DNA of 22,372 nt, taken from CAYPEK01 sp964409645 (GTDB lineage Bacteria; UBP15; UBA6099). Positions 14,747 through 21,294 of the stretch are shown one piece after another. A program made the position numbers and the translations under genes. The notes under the pieces were generated by a model, which had not been told where the DNA came from, searched no databases, and saw nothing but the letters and a program-made list of their open reading frames with translations. How positions within the stretch are numbered: position 1 is the stretch's first letter; every line of letters starts with the position of its first letter. Where the stretch lies: the NCBI GenBank assembly GCA_964409645.1, contig CAYPEK010000071.1, positions 1 through 22,372 on the forward strand, written 5' to 3'.

Positions 14747-14776
14747 ATTTTAGCGGCAAAGCATTAATTAATGCAA
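14747..14776 (-). promoter_or_regulatory. Candidate promoter for the DUF475-radical SAM operon
   Basis: On the minus strand, TTGCAT (14776-14771), an 18-bp spacer and TAAAAT (14752-14747) form a plausible -35/-10 pair, giving a leader of about 20 nt. The -35 matches three of six consensus bases, so this is tentative. It overlaps the palindrome at 14761-14774 and lies back to back with the plus-strand promoter. Confidence 0.4.
14761..14774. promoter_or_regulatory. Perfect 14-bp palindrome between divergent promoters, possible operator
   Basis: GCATTAATTAATGC is its own reverse complement. It spans the spacer and -35 edge of the minus-strand promoter and the -35 zone of the plus-strand promoter. 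A homodimeric repressor bound here could control both directions. The binding role is inferred from position and symmetry. Confidence 0.4.
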
Positions 14777-14790
14777 TGTTTTCAGGGAGT

Positions 14791-14799
14791 TGCTATAAT
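14791..14799 (+). promoter_or_regulatory. Extended -10 promoter for the DUF2505-like gene
   Basis: TGCTATAAT is a consensus TGn-TATAAT extended -10, with a poor -35. The leader of about 75 nt contains a small hairpin (14842-14860, CTTGCTTT pairing with AAAGCGAG) before the GAGAGG ribosome-binding site. Confidence 0.65.
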
Positions 14800-14881
14800 A
14801 CGAACCGCCGGAGATTTGCGGCAGAAAGCGGAGAAAAAAACCTTGCTTTAAAAAAGCGAGAACAAAACGAGAGGCGCAGAA

Positions 14882-15367
14882 ATGAAAAGCTACGAAATCA
14901 CCCAGAAAATCGCGGCGCCCGCCGCGGAAGTAGTCAAAATCATAACCACTGCCGAGTACGCGCAGAAAGAAGCCCTGCTGGACAGCGCGTTCGAGGCAAA
15001 ATCACGCATCGAGCAGAGCGGCGCCACGATCAAGATCATCACCGACCGCGTTGACCCCAGCCGCGCGCCGAACGGGAAACTTTTGAAGGACAAGAAAGAA
15101 AAAAGCACCGTCACCTCCGAATGGAACATCGACAAAATGCGGAGCGAATGGAGCACAAAAGCCCACGGCATGGAAAAGATAGTGAAAATCAGCGGCACAA
15201 CGTGGATCGAAAAAGACGGCGAATCGGCATGCCTGCTGCGAGAGAAAGGCTCCGCGTCGATCGGCATACCGATCATCGGCGACGTCGTCGCGAAAGCCAT
15301 CGTCGAGGACATTAAAAAAATGTTCCCGGACAAAGCAAAGCTGATCGAAGGCATGCTGAAGCAATAA
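14882..15367 (+). CDS. DUF2505 / SRPBCC-fold lipid-binding-like protein
   Basis: The product is 161 aa. The N-terminus (YEITQKIAAPAAEVVKIITTAEYAQKEALLDSAF) and the end (ASIGIPIIGDVVAKAIVEDIKKMFPDKAKLIEGML) match the DUF2505 pattern: a START-like fold whose last helix follows an IPxxG turn. The central part has alternating strands with a conserved-looking W and an SEWSTKAHG strand. DUF2505 proteins are probably lipid or hydrophobic-ligand binders; none is characterised to my knowledge. No signal peptide is seen. The start is set by GAGAGG about 8 nt upstream. It has its own extended -10 promoter and ends before the bidirectional terminator at 15476-15507; the 108 bp between is AT-rich and shows nothing else. 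Confidence 0.8.
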   Translation: MKSYEITQKIAAPAAEVVKIITTAEYAQKEALLDSAFEAKSRIEQSGATIKIITDRVDPSRAPNGKLLKDKKEKSTVTSEWNIDKMRSEWSTKAHGMEKIVKISGTTWIEKDGESACLLREKGSASIGIPIIGDVVAKAIVEDIKKMFPDKAKLIEGMLKQ

Positions 15368-15475
15368 CTACTTCTATACCTTTAGACGATTGATACTTGT
15401 TTTGAATTTACTTTTAACCATATTCCGTTAATCATGGGCGAATATTAATGGCTATATGGTAAATTATTTAAAAAT

Positions 15476-15507
15476 AAAAAGGCGTGTTCCGCGGAACACG
15501 CCTTTTT
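15476..15507. terminator. Bidirectional intrinsic terminator
   Basis: A perfect 32-nt palindrome has a 22-bp GC-rich core at 15481-15502 (starting GGCGTGTTCC) flanked by A and T runs. The plus strand continues in TTTTTTCT and the minus strand reads TTTTTATTTT. It therefore ends transcription of the DUF2505-like gene from one side and rpsB-tsf from the other. Confidence 0.92.
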
Positions 15508-15528
15508 TCTAATTTCGATTAAATAAAC

Positions 15529-16125
15529 TTACTCTTCTCCAAGCACGAACCGAACGTATCTTCCGATTTTGATGTTCTCGCCGGTCTTCGCGATCGACTC
15601 GTTGAGAATATCCTGAATTTTCTTATCCTGATCCCGCACGTAACCCTGCTCAGTCAGGCAGACCGTCTCGTAGAAGCGTTTCAGCTTGCCCTCAACGATT
15701 TTCGGGATCGCCTTTTCGGGTTTGCCTTCCGCCGCGCACTGCTCCGCGTAAATAACTTTTTCCTTTTCGAGAACGTCCTCCGGGACATCCGCAGGAGCAA
15801 GATACTTCGGGTCAGTTGCCGCAACCTGCATTGCGAGCTCGTGCGCGAGCGCCTTGAACTCGTCAGTGCGGGCCACAAAATCCGTCTCGCAGTTGAGTTC
15901 GAGAAGGACGCCTATCTTGCCGCCCATGTGGATATAAGCCTCGATCAGGCCCTGCTTCGTTTCGCGGCCTGAACGCTTATCCGCAACTTTAAGTCCTTTT
16001 TTCCTGAGTATTTCTATCGCTTTCTCCGCGTCGCCGCCGGCTTCCTGCAGCGCTTGCTTGCAGTCCATCATTCCTAGTCCTGTCTTATCGCGAAGGTCTT
16101 TTACCGCTTGTGCCGTAATTTCCAT
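15529..16125 (-). CDS. tsf: Elongation factor Ts, short form
   Basis: The product is 198 aa. The N-terminal UBA-like domain reads MEITAQAVKDLRDKTGLGMMDCKQALQEAGGDAEKAIEILRKKG, and the EF-Tu-contacting core has LNCETDFVARTDEFKALAHELAMQVAA, both hallmark EF-Ts sequences. EF-Ts is the cytosolic nucleotide exchange factor that releases GDP from EF-Tu. At 198 aa it is the short type with one core subdomain, as in Thermus, rather than the roughly 280-aa enterobacterial type. AGGAGG lies 7 nt before the ATG. It follows rpsB by 57 nt in the usual rpsB-tsf order, but a terminator ends the operon here, so pyrH and frr, which often follow, are not downstream. Confidence 0.97.
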   Translation of the reverse strand: MEITAQAVKDLRDKTGLGMMDCKQALQEAGGDAEKAIEILRKKGLKVADKRSGRETKQGLIEAYIHMGGKIGVLLELNCETDFVARTDEFKALAHELAMQVAATDPKYLAPADVPEDVLEKEKVIYAEQCAAEGKPEKAIPKIVEGKLKRFYETVCLTEQGYVRDQDKKIQDILNESIAKTGENIKIGRYVRFVLGEE

Positions 16126-16182
16126 CTTGCTGCCTCCTGAGTTGTCTCACCTTTCATAATTTTTGTTTTTGCCGAACGTATG

Positions 16183-17091
16183 TTATCCCTCAAAAACTTC
16201 GGCCTCGTTGAGATCGATCGATTCTTCCGCGCCGTTGGTGTGCTTCCCTACGCGCTTTTTTCCACCCGATTTGTTATCGTCACCGGTTTCATTTTCATTC
16301 TCATCGACCTTTTCAGCCATTTCAACCGGGATTTCACCATCAACCCGCGCGGCTGCTTCGCTTGCAGTGAAATCCGTCTCTGTCAGACCGGATGCCGCAC
16401 GACCTGAAATAACTCCGTCCGCGATTACTTTCGAGATCAGCCTCACAGCGCGGATCGCGTCGTCGTTGCCCGGGATCGGATAGTCAACACCTGTCGGGTC
16501 CACGTTCGTGTCCACTACCGCCACAACCTTGAGGCCCATCTTCTTCGCTTCCTGAAACGCGATGTATTCCTTGCGCAGATCGACAATAAACATCGCCTCC
16601 GGGATGGACTTCATATCGCGCACGCCGCCGAGATACTTCTGCAGCTTGTGCAATTCCGTGCGGCGCATCTTTGCTTCCTTCTTCGAATACTGATCGAACT
16701 TGCCGGCTTCTTCGTCCGCTTCAAACTCTCTGAGCTGGCTGATGCGTCGGAATATCGTGCGGAAGTTCGTTAGGAGACCGCCCAGCCACCGCTGGTTGAT
16801 ATACGGCATCGCGCACCGCTCCGACTCTTCCTTGATCGCATCGCTGGCCTGTTTTTTGGTCCCGACGAAAATGATTTTTCCGCCGTCTTTCACGAGGTCG
16901 CGAACGAAATCATGCGCCTCGATTGTCAGCTTCAACGTCTGCTGAAGATCGAGAATGTAGATCCCGTTGCGCTCCTGAAAAATGTACGGTTTCATCTTCG
17001 GGTTCCAGCGTTTCGTCTGGTGTCCGAAGTGGACCCCGGCTTCCAGCAACTGTTTCATTGTTACGACTTGCTGTTGAGATTGCTGTGACAT
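16183..17091 (-). CDS. rpsB: 30S ribosomal protein S2 with acidic C-terminal extension
   Basis: The product is 302 aa from the ATG at 17091, which has AAAGGAG 5 nt upstream. A longer frame from a GTG at 17208 would translate the structured leader and is rejected. The S2 hallmarks are all present: LLEAGVHFGHQTKRWNPKMKPYIF, RNGIYILDLQQT, FVGTKKQA, RWLGGLLTNFRT, LPD-type DLRKEYIAFQEA, VVAVVDTNVDP and PIPGNDDAIRAV. S2 binds late to the 30S subunit and helps dock S1 and the mRNA. The last 65 or so residues, after LISKVIADGVISGRA, form an acidic, low-complexity extension (DENENETGDDNKSGG...ESIDLNEAEVFEG) that makes the protein longer than the usual 230-260 aa. It is followed by tsf. Confidence 0.97.
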   Translation of the reverse strand: MSQQSQQQVVTMKQLLEAGVHFGHQTKRWNPKMKPYIFQERNGIYILDLQQTLKLTIEAHDFVRDLVKDGGKIIFVGTKKQASDAIKEESERCAMPYINQRWLGGLLTNFRTIFRRISQLREFEADEEAGKFDQYSKKEAKMRRTELHKLQKYLGGVRDMKSIPEAMFIVDLRKEYIAFQEAKKMGLKVVAVVDTNVDPTGVDYPIPGNDDAIRAVRLISKVIADGVISGRAASGLTETDFTASEAAARVDGEIPVEMAEKVDENENETGDDNKSGGKKRVGKHTNGAEESIDLNEAEVFEG

Positions 17092-17291
17092 AATGACTCC
17101 TTTCGGTTTTTCCTCTGCGTCCTTCGACCCGCCGTACCACCGCGTCCCGAGAAGATCGGGTCTGCCGGCACCGCCCGGCGGTCCGGACGCATGTGTTTTT
17201 TCAATCACAGCCGACCTTTTCAGGCCGTTTACACAAAACGATGGGCTTGCCGCCCATCTTTGCGGCGCATCTTACCGACCGCAACCGCGAC
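17092..17291 (-). promoter_or_regulatory. Structured 5' leader of rpsB-tsf
   Basis: About 200 nt of untranslated leader carry four consecutive hairpins: GATGGGC/GCCCATC at 17240-17258; CGGCCT with a GAAA tetraloop at 17212-17227; a GC-rich stem at 17165-17186; and CCCGA/TCGGG at 17146-17160. The ribosome-binding site follows the last. Ribosomal protein S2 is known to repress its own mRNA through leader structure in several bacteria, so autoregulation is likely, but I cannot match this to a named RNA family. Confidence 0.6.
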
Positions 17292-17296
17292 ATGTC

Positions 17297-17325
17297 AGTT
17301 TAGCACATTGAATTTTACTTTTCAA
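17297..17325 (-). promoter_or_regulatory. rpsB-tsf promoter
   Basis: On the minus strand, TTGAAA (17325-17320), exactly 17 bp, then TAAACT (17302-17297), preceded by TGC, so it also has an extended -10. A dyad, ATTGAA at 17307-17312 and TTCAAT at 17321-17326, overlaps the -35. The promoter sits only 30 bp after the stop of the radical SAM gene, with no terminator between. Confidence 0.78.
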
Positions 17326-17354
17326 TATTGTACTGAGATTTGAAATACATTAAT

Positions 17355-18515
17355 TTAATTGTCGAATTGATCCCCTTGCGCCCGTTTTACGAGTTCGTGT
17401 GCTTCCTTATCGTATCTCTCGTAATCGAATCCGGCCGTAGGGTATTTTATCAGCGCCTTGTACTTCATCATTTCATAATATTCCTCGACCCCCAGAAAAA
17501 CACCACGCATCTGCTCGAACGAGATTTTCATTGAGAGATTCCAGTTTCCGCAGTTACGGCACTGCGGAAATTCGCTGAAGTCGCCGTCCATCAGCGCGCC
17601 GCGCAGGCGCATGTATTTCTCTCCAAGCCATATCTCGCGCAGACTTTTCTCCTTCAAGTTGCCCATGTTCATCGTCACGAACGGATCATAGCAGCACGGA
17701 TATACATTTCCATCCGAATCGACCGAAATATTCCGCCAAGGTTCCGTGCAAACGTATCTCTCTGGAAGCGGGAACTCCCGGTTCAGATTTTTTATGCTGA
17801 AAGGCGATACCGTGTCCGTGTCCCATTTGTTCACCTGAACGTGGGTCACTATCGGCGCCCAGTGCACCAGAAACGGAACCATTTCGGCCGCGTTAAGATT
17901 CTGAAGAACGAAATTGATTATTATTTTCGGAACGCCCACCACGGCGCCGCCGCGAAGCAGCCGGGCCAGTTCCCACACATTTTCCGCAACCGTTCCTAAC
18001 TTATCAACACCCCTGATTTTTCTGTATGTCTCCGGAAGCAGGCCATCTATGCTGAACCGCACCTCATCCACCTTCAGATCGATGAAACTCTGTATTTCGT
18101 CCTTACCTATGAGCGTTCCGTTGGTTACAAAGCACACGCGCAGGCCGCGGCGCTTTATTTCCCTGATAATATCCATCGCGCGCGGGTGGCAGAACAATTC
18201 GCCCCTCGGTGTCAGGCTCACAACGGCTCCCGGACAATACACGGCGATTTCGTCTATGATTTTTATTAAGAGATCATAATCTATAGTCTTTTTCAAAACG
18301 CGTCCCGCGTTCTTTTCATTCCACAAAATGCACATATCACACTTCAGATTGCATATCGATGAAATATCTAAATTGACCAATCCGGATGGCCGTTCGGCAA
18401 CCGTTTCAAATCGCGACTTCACCTCCGGAACACGCACGGAACCTGAGCCCCTCATGGCCATCTTGATAAACTCGTCCAAGTCCGGTCCGGTGTGTGTCAT
18501 CCTGAATCTTTCCAT
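17355..18515 (-). CDS. Radical SAM/SPASM-type protein, intact member of a tandem pair
   Basis: The product is 386 aa. An N-terminal stretch of about 45 residues with a GPDLDEF motif precedes the radical SAM domain, LDISSIC55NLKC59DMC62, then SLTPRGELFCHP, CFVTNGTLIG and DEVRFSIDGLLPETY. The C-terminal SPASM/twitch-type module has C256-x12-G-x4-C274-C275 and C319-x2-C322-xxWNL. It therefore probably binds the SAM cluster and at least one auxiliary cluster. Relatives with this layout often modify peptides or proteins, but the substrate is unknown. The start lies 18 nt after the upstream paralogue's stop, and its AGGGGAG ribosome-binding site abuts that stop; an internal ATG five codons on is an alternative. 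It aligns along its whole length with the upstream protein, so the pair arose by tandem duplication. The rpsB promoter follows. Confidence 0.88.
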   Translation of the reverse strand: MERFRMTHTGPDLDEFIKMAMRGSGSVRVPEVKSRFETVAERPSGLVNLDISSICNLKCDMCILWNEKNAGRVLKKTIDYDLLIKIIDEIAVYCPGAVVSLTPRGELFCHPRAMDIIREIKRRGLRVCFVTNGTLIGKDEIQSFIDLKVDEVRFSIDGLLPETYRKIRGVDKLGTVAENVWELARLLRGGAVVGVPKIIINFVLQNLNAAEMVPFLVHWAPIVTHVQVNKWDTDTVSPFSIKNLNREFPLPERYVCTEPWRNISVDSDGNVYPCCYDPFVTMNMGNLKEKSLREIWLGEKYMRLRGALMDGDFSEFPQCRNCGNWNLSMKISFEQMRGVFLGVEEYYEMMKYKALIKYPTAGFDYERYDKEAHELVKRAQGDQFDN

Positions 18516-18533
18516 TAGCGAAACGGCACTCCC

Positions 18534-19658
18534 CTATCTCGATTTCCGGTATTCTTCGATCATATCTTTCACCCGTGAAAGATAGTCGTTGTAGTCAAAA
18601 CGCGTTTCCGGGACGTCTTTCATGTACTTCATAACCAAACGGTCTTCCATGTCCTCGCGACTGAAAAGAGCCCCCAACACTTCGGCGTACGACATCGACG
18701 CCGCAAGATTCCACAGCCGGCAACTTCCGCAACAATTATTCTTGCTGAAACTTCCGTACAACATATCTTCCCTTAATTTCATGTAAGGCTCTCCGGTCCA
18801 TATTTCGGACAACCTGTTTACTCGAATGTCGCCAAGCGGCGCCCCGCATTTAGCAGCCCTTCCACACACATACACCTTTCCATCGGAGTCTATAAACATA
18901 TCCCTCCAAGGAAGAGTGCATATATAACGTCCGGGAACGGCTTGGTGATTTTCAACAACCGCTCCGCGCCATGCCGCCGCGAACAAGTCTCCTTTATATA
19001 TTACGACTTCAGCAACTTTATCCCCCCAATAACGAGCGAAGCTCATCGCCTCAGCCGCATTGTATCTATTCAAATGGAAAGTCATCACAACGCGAGGTTT
19101 TGCAATATGTCCGACCCCTCTCAGCCGAACCAGCGCTTCATACGCCCGCGCAACCTGCGCGCTAAGTCCGTCCGATCCGTGCATCAGCACATAAGTTTCC
19201 GGAAGAAACGAATCCGCGGCTATATCTATTTGTTCTACTCCGAGCGACAGCAGCTCCGAGACCTCGGCACCCTCGATAAGTGTACAATTGGTCTCCAAGC
19301 GCAGCCTCAGATTGCGCCTTCTTGCCTCCCTGACAAAACTCATTGCCAGCGGATGTGAGAATGGCTCGCAGCCTCCGCCGAGAACAATCTGCGCCTCCGA
19401 CGCTTCCGCCGCGAGTTCGGCCGGCAGCTTCATCATCAGATCGTAATCCATCATAGCTCCGGAAGAATTTTCGCTAACCATTCCACGGCTTTTTCGCGGC
19501 GGCGCTAACTTAATGTGTACACTTCCCGGGGGTGACGATTTAACCGTCCTGAAACCCGATGCTATCGCAGCATCCTTCAGCGGATTCGATCCGCATGCGG
19601 CTTTAGCAACAAAACCTTTTATATCGGGCCCTTCGGGAGCTATCTTTATGTCCGACAT
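18534..19658 (-). CDS. Degenerate radical SAM paralogue lacking the CxxxCxxC motif but keeping SPASM cysteines
   Basis: The product is 374 aa with an undisturbed reading frame. It aligns with the 17355-18515 protein from the shared GPDI..F start to the FDY..Y end, including DYDL, SHPLAM..VREARRRNLR, TNCTLI, FLPETY, NAAEAM, WTGEPYMKLRE and C310-x2-C313-xxWNL. Where the partner has its cluster-binding cysteines, this protein reads IKLAPPRKSRGMVSENS (residues 49-65), without a single cysteine. It should be unable to hold the SAM-cleaving [4Fe-4S] cluster. The C-terminal cysteines C247-x12-G-x4-C265, C271, C309, C310 and C313 are all kept, so it may still bind an auxiliary cluster. Retained length and motifs argue for selection rather than decay. 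It may be a regulatory or substrate-binding partner of the intact paralogue. It follows the amphi-Trp gene by 39 nt, with GGTGGA before the ATG. Confidence 0.87.
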   Translation of the reverse strand: MSDIKIAPEGPDIKGFVAKAACGSNPLKDAAIASGFRTVKSSPPGSVHIKLAPPRKSRGMVSENSSGAMMDYDLMMKLPAELAAEASEAQIVLGGGCEPFSHPLAMSFVREARRRNLRLRLETNCTLIEGAEVSELLSLGVEQIDIAADSFLPETYVLMHGSDGLSAQVARAYEALVRLRGVGHIAKPRVVMTFHLNRYNAAEAMSFARYWGDKVAEVVIYKGDLFAAAWRGAVVENHQAVPGRYICTLPWRDMFIDSDGKVYVCGRAAKCGAPLGDIRVNRLSEIWTGEPYMKLREDMLYGSFSKNNCCGSCRLWNLAASMSYAEVLGALFSREDMEDRLVMKYMKDVPETRFDYNDYLSRVKDMIEEYRKSR

Positions 19659-19697
19659 TTTTCCACCGGTTTCGATTGGTGTACAGTAACAGTCGTG

Positions 19698-19922
19698 TTA
19701 CTCTTTTTTCCACTCGATCTGGATTTCTATTTCTTCTTCCTTGCCTTCCCGTTCGTATTCGATCGAAACTTTCGCATTCTTCGGAACTGATATTTTTTCG
19801 CCGCCGATCTGAATCCTGAACGGCTTGCCTTCCGCTATAGCGTCAGCGATCCGTTTCAGCTTCGCGGCAGTTTGACTGTTCGTATATGTTTTTTCGATCT
19901 CGTTTTTCGCTTTCTTTTTCAT
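19698..19922 (-). CDS. Amphi-Trp domain small protein
   Basis: The product is 74 aa, mostly Lys and Glu. The first half is a likely helix (NSQTAAKLKRIADAIAEGKPFRI); the second half is a strand pattern of alternating charged and hydrophobic residues ending in IEIQIEWKKE, with a single Trp near the C-terminus. This matches the short amphi-Trp domain found in archaea and some bacteria, whose function is not established. GGAGAGG lies 5 nt before the ATG. It is the first gene of a three-gene minus-strand unit with the two radical SAM paralogues, behind a plausible promoter. It has no Cys, no leader/core boundary and no Gly-Gly, so it does not look like a classical RiPP precursor, but its position makes a partner or substrate role worth asking about. 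Confidence 0.75.
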   Translation of the reverse strand: MKKKAKNEIEKTYTNSQTAAKLKRIADAIAEGKPFRIQIGGEKISVPKNAKVSIEYEREGKEEEIEIQIEWKKE

Positions 19923-19952
19923 TTCAGCCTCTCCAACTTGAAATTGATGTAT

Positions 19953-19982
19953 ATTTTATTGAAACAAAGCATCGGAAGTCCA
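19953..19982 (-). promoter_or_regulatory. Candidate promoter for the amphi-Trp-radical SAM unit
   Basis: On the minus strand, TGGACT (19982-19977), an 18-bp spacer and TAAAAT (19958-19953) lie 30 bp before the amphi-Trp start. It has four and five of six consensus bases. A promoter for the divergent plus-strand flavoprotein must lie in the same 111-bp gap but is not clear. Confidence 0.4.
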
Positions 19983-20033
19983 CCGTAATTGTGGAATATT
20001 CCTGATAGGGGATTCTGATAGGCAACAATTCTG

Positions 20034-21278
20034 ATGGTTGATCCAGCACATACAGTTTATATAGCAGGCGCGGGTGCGTCGGGACTACTCGCGGCGATTG
20101 CGGCCGCCGAATGCGGCGCGCGCGTAGTTTTGCTCGAAAAAATGAGCTCTCCGGCACGAAAACTCGCGATCACGGGCAACAGCAGATGCAACATCACCAA
20201 CACGGCCGGAATTGAAGCGTATGTTCGGGAATTCGGCGCGAACGGGAAATTTCTACGCGGAGCGTTTTCCCGTTTTTACAATGAGGATACACGCTCCTTC
20301 TTGGAATCGCTCGGAGTTCCGACCGTTGTCGAGGACGGAGGCCGAGTATTTCCAAAGTCGGGACACGCCTCGGATGTCGTTGAAGCGCTCACAAAATGCT
20401 GCAACCGGCTCGGCGTCGAGATAAAAACAGATTGCGGCGTTACCAGAGTAGTTGCTGAAGAAGGACACATTGCGAGGATAGACACCACTCAAGGACGGAT
20501 AGGCGCCCAATGCGTACTCCTCGCAACCGGCGGAGCTTCATACCCGAAGACAGGATCAACAGGCGACGGATACCGGATCGCCTCCTCTCTCGGGCACACG
20601 GTCGTTCCACTCCGGCCCGCTCTTGTACCGGTCGAACTGAAAGGAGACCTGCACAAGAGACTTGCTCCTATATCCTTCAGAAATGCGCGCGTCAAACTGG
20701 TGGTGGATGGAAAGGCTAAAAGCATGTCTGAAGGCGACATTCTGTTTACCCCTTTCGGAATCACCGGCCCGGCGGCGCTTGCCCACTCTAAGGAAGCAGC
20801 TTCAAATATCGGATCGTCACCGGTTTCGTTAGTGATAAATTTCATTCCACCCGCTGACCGGCATGAAGCGGACTTGCGTTTGACGTCGCTTTTTGTCGAA
20901 GCCGGCGCGCGAAGCGCAATAAATGCCGTCGCGGAACTTTTGCCGCGAAGAGCCGCCGAAGTTATCGCCAATCGCGCAGGAATTTCTCTTCAGGCAAAAG
21001 CAGCAGTCGTGAAAAAGGACGTAAGAAATCGACTTGCTTGGTTACTCACTGAAATGAAGCTCGACGTCCGTGGAGTGCGGCCAATTCAGGAAGCAATAGT
21101 AACCGCGGGCGGCGTTGCGGTGAATGAAATCGATCCGAAGACGATGCAGTCGCGGATCGTCAAAGGACTTTACTTCAGCGGAGAGACAATAGACATAGAC
21201 GCTGGAACGGGAGGATTTAACCTTCAAGCCGCGTTTTCGACAGGCCATGCAGCCGGCCGCGCGATGGCCGGCGGATGA
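20034..21278 (+). CDS. FAD-dependent oxidoreductase, HI0933/BaiN family
   Basis: The product is 414 aa. The FAD-binding Rossmann motif is at the N-terminus (VYIAGAGASGLLAAIAAAECG, with G12-x-G14-xx-G17, then VVLLEK). It is followed by the family hallmark KLAITGNSRCNITNT, then VLLATGGASYPKTGSTGDGY, FTPFGITGPAAL, VTAGGVAVNEIDPKTMQSR and the C-terminal flavin-contacting LYFSGETIDIDAGTGGFNLQAAFSTGHAAG. This is a complete member of the HI0933/YhiN group, usually 390-420 aa. Most are uncharacterised flavoproteins; one, BaiN, is implicated in bile acid dehydroxylation. The substrate here is unknown. The ribosome-binding site is weak. It is divergent from the amphi-Trp unit and converges on the next gene with 16 bp between stops. 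Whether it supplies electrons to the radical SAM pair is speculation. Confidence 0.93.
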   Translation: MVDPAHTVYIAGAGASGLLAAIAAAECGARVVLLEKMSSPARKLAITGNSRCNITNTAGIEAYVREFGANGKFLRGAFSRFYNEDTRSFLESLGVPTVVEDGGRVFPKSGHASDVVEALTKCCNRLGVEIKTDCGVTRVVAEEGHIARIDTTQGRIGAQCVLLATGGASYPKTGSTGDGYRIASSLGHTVVPLRPALVPVELKGDLHKRLAPISFRNARVKLVVDGKAKSMSEGDILFTPFGITGPAALAHSKEAASNIGSSPVSLVINFIPPADRHEADLRLTSLFVEAGARSAINAVAELLPRRAAEVIANRAGISLQAKAAVVKKDVRNRLAWLLTEMKLDVRGVRPIQEAIVTAGGVAVNEIDPKTMQSRIVKGLYFSGETIDIDAGTGGFNLQAAFSTGHAAGRAMAGG

Positions 21279-21294
21279 TTCCATTGCAGCGCGA

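Noticed and set aside
17131..17150. GGTGGTAC-like element in the rpsB leader resembling a T-box antiterminator motif
   Set aside because: The flanking bases do not match the T-box consensus, no specifier stem or terminator is seen, and T-boxes control tRNA or amino acid genes rather than rpsB.
17089..17208. N-terminal extension of rpsB from a GTG at 17208
   Set aside because: The extension translates a hairpin-rich leader, is unlike S2, and the ATG at 17091 has an excellent ribosome-binding site.
19698..19922. Amphi-Trp protein as a RiPP precursor for the radical SAM pair
   Set aside because: It has no cysteine, no Gly-Gly or leader/core layout, and matches a domain seen alone elsewhere. 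Kept only as a question in the findings.
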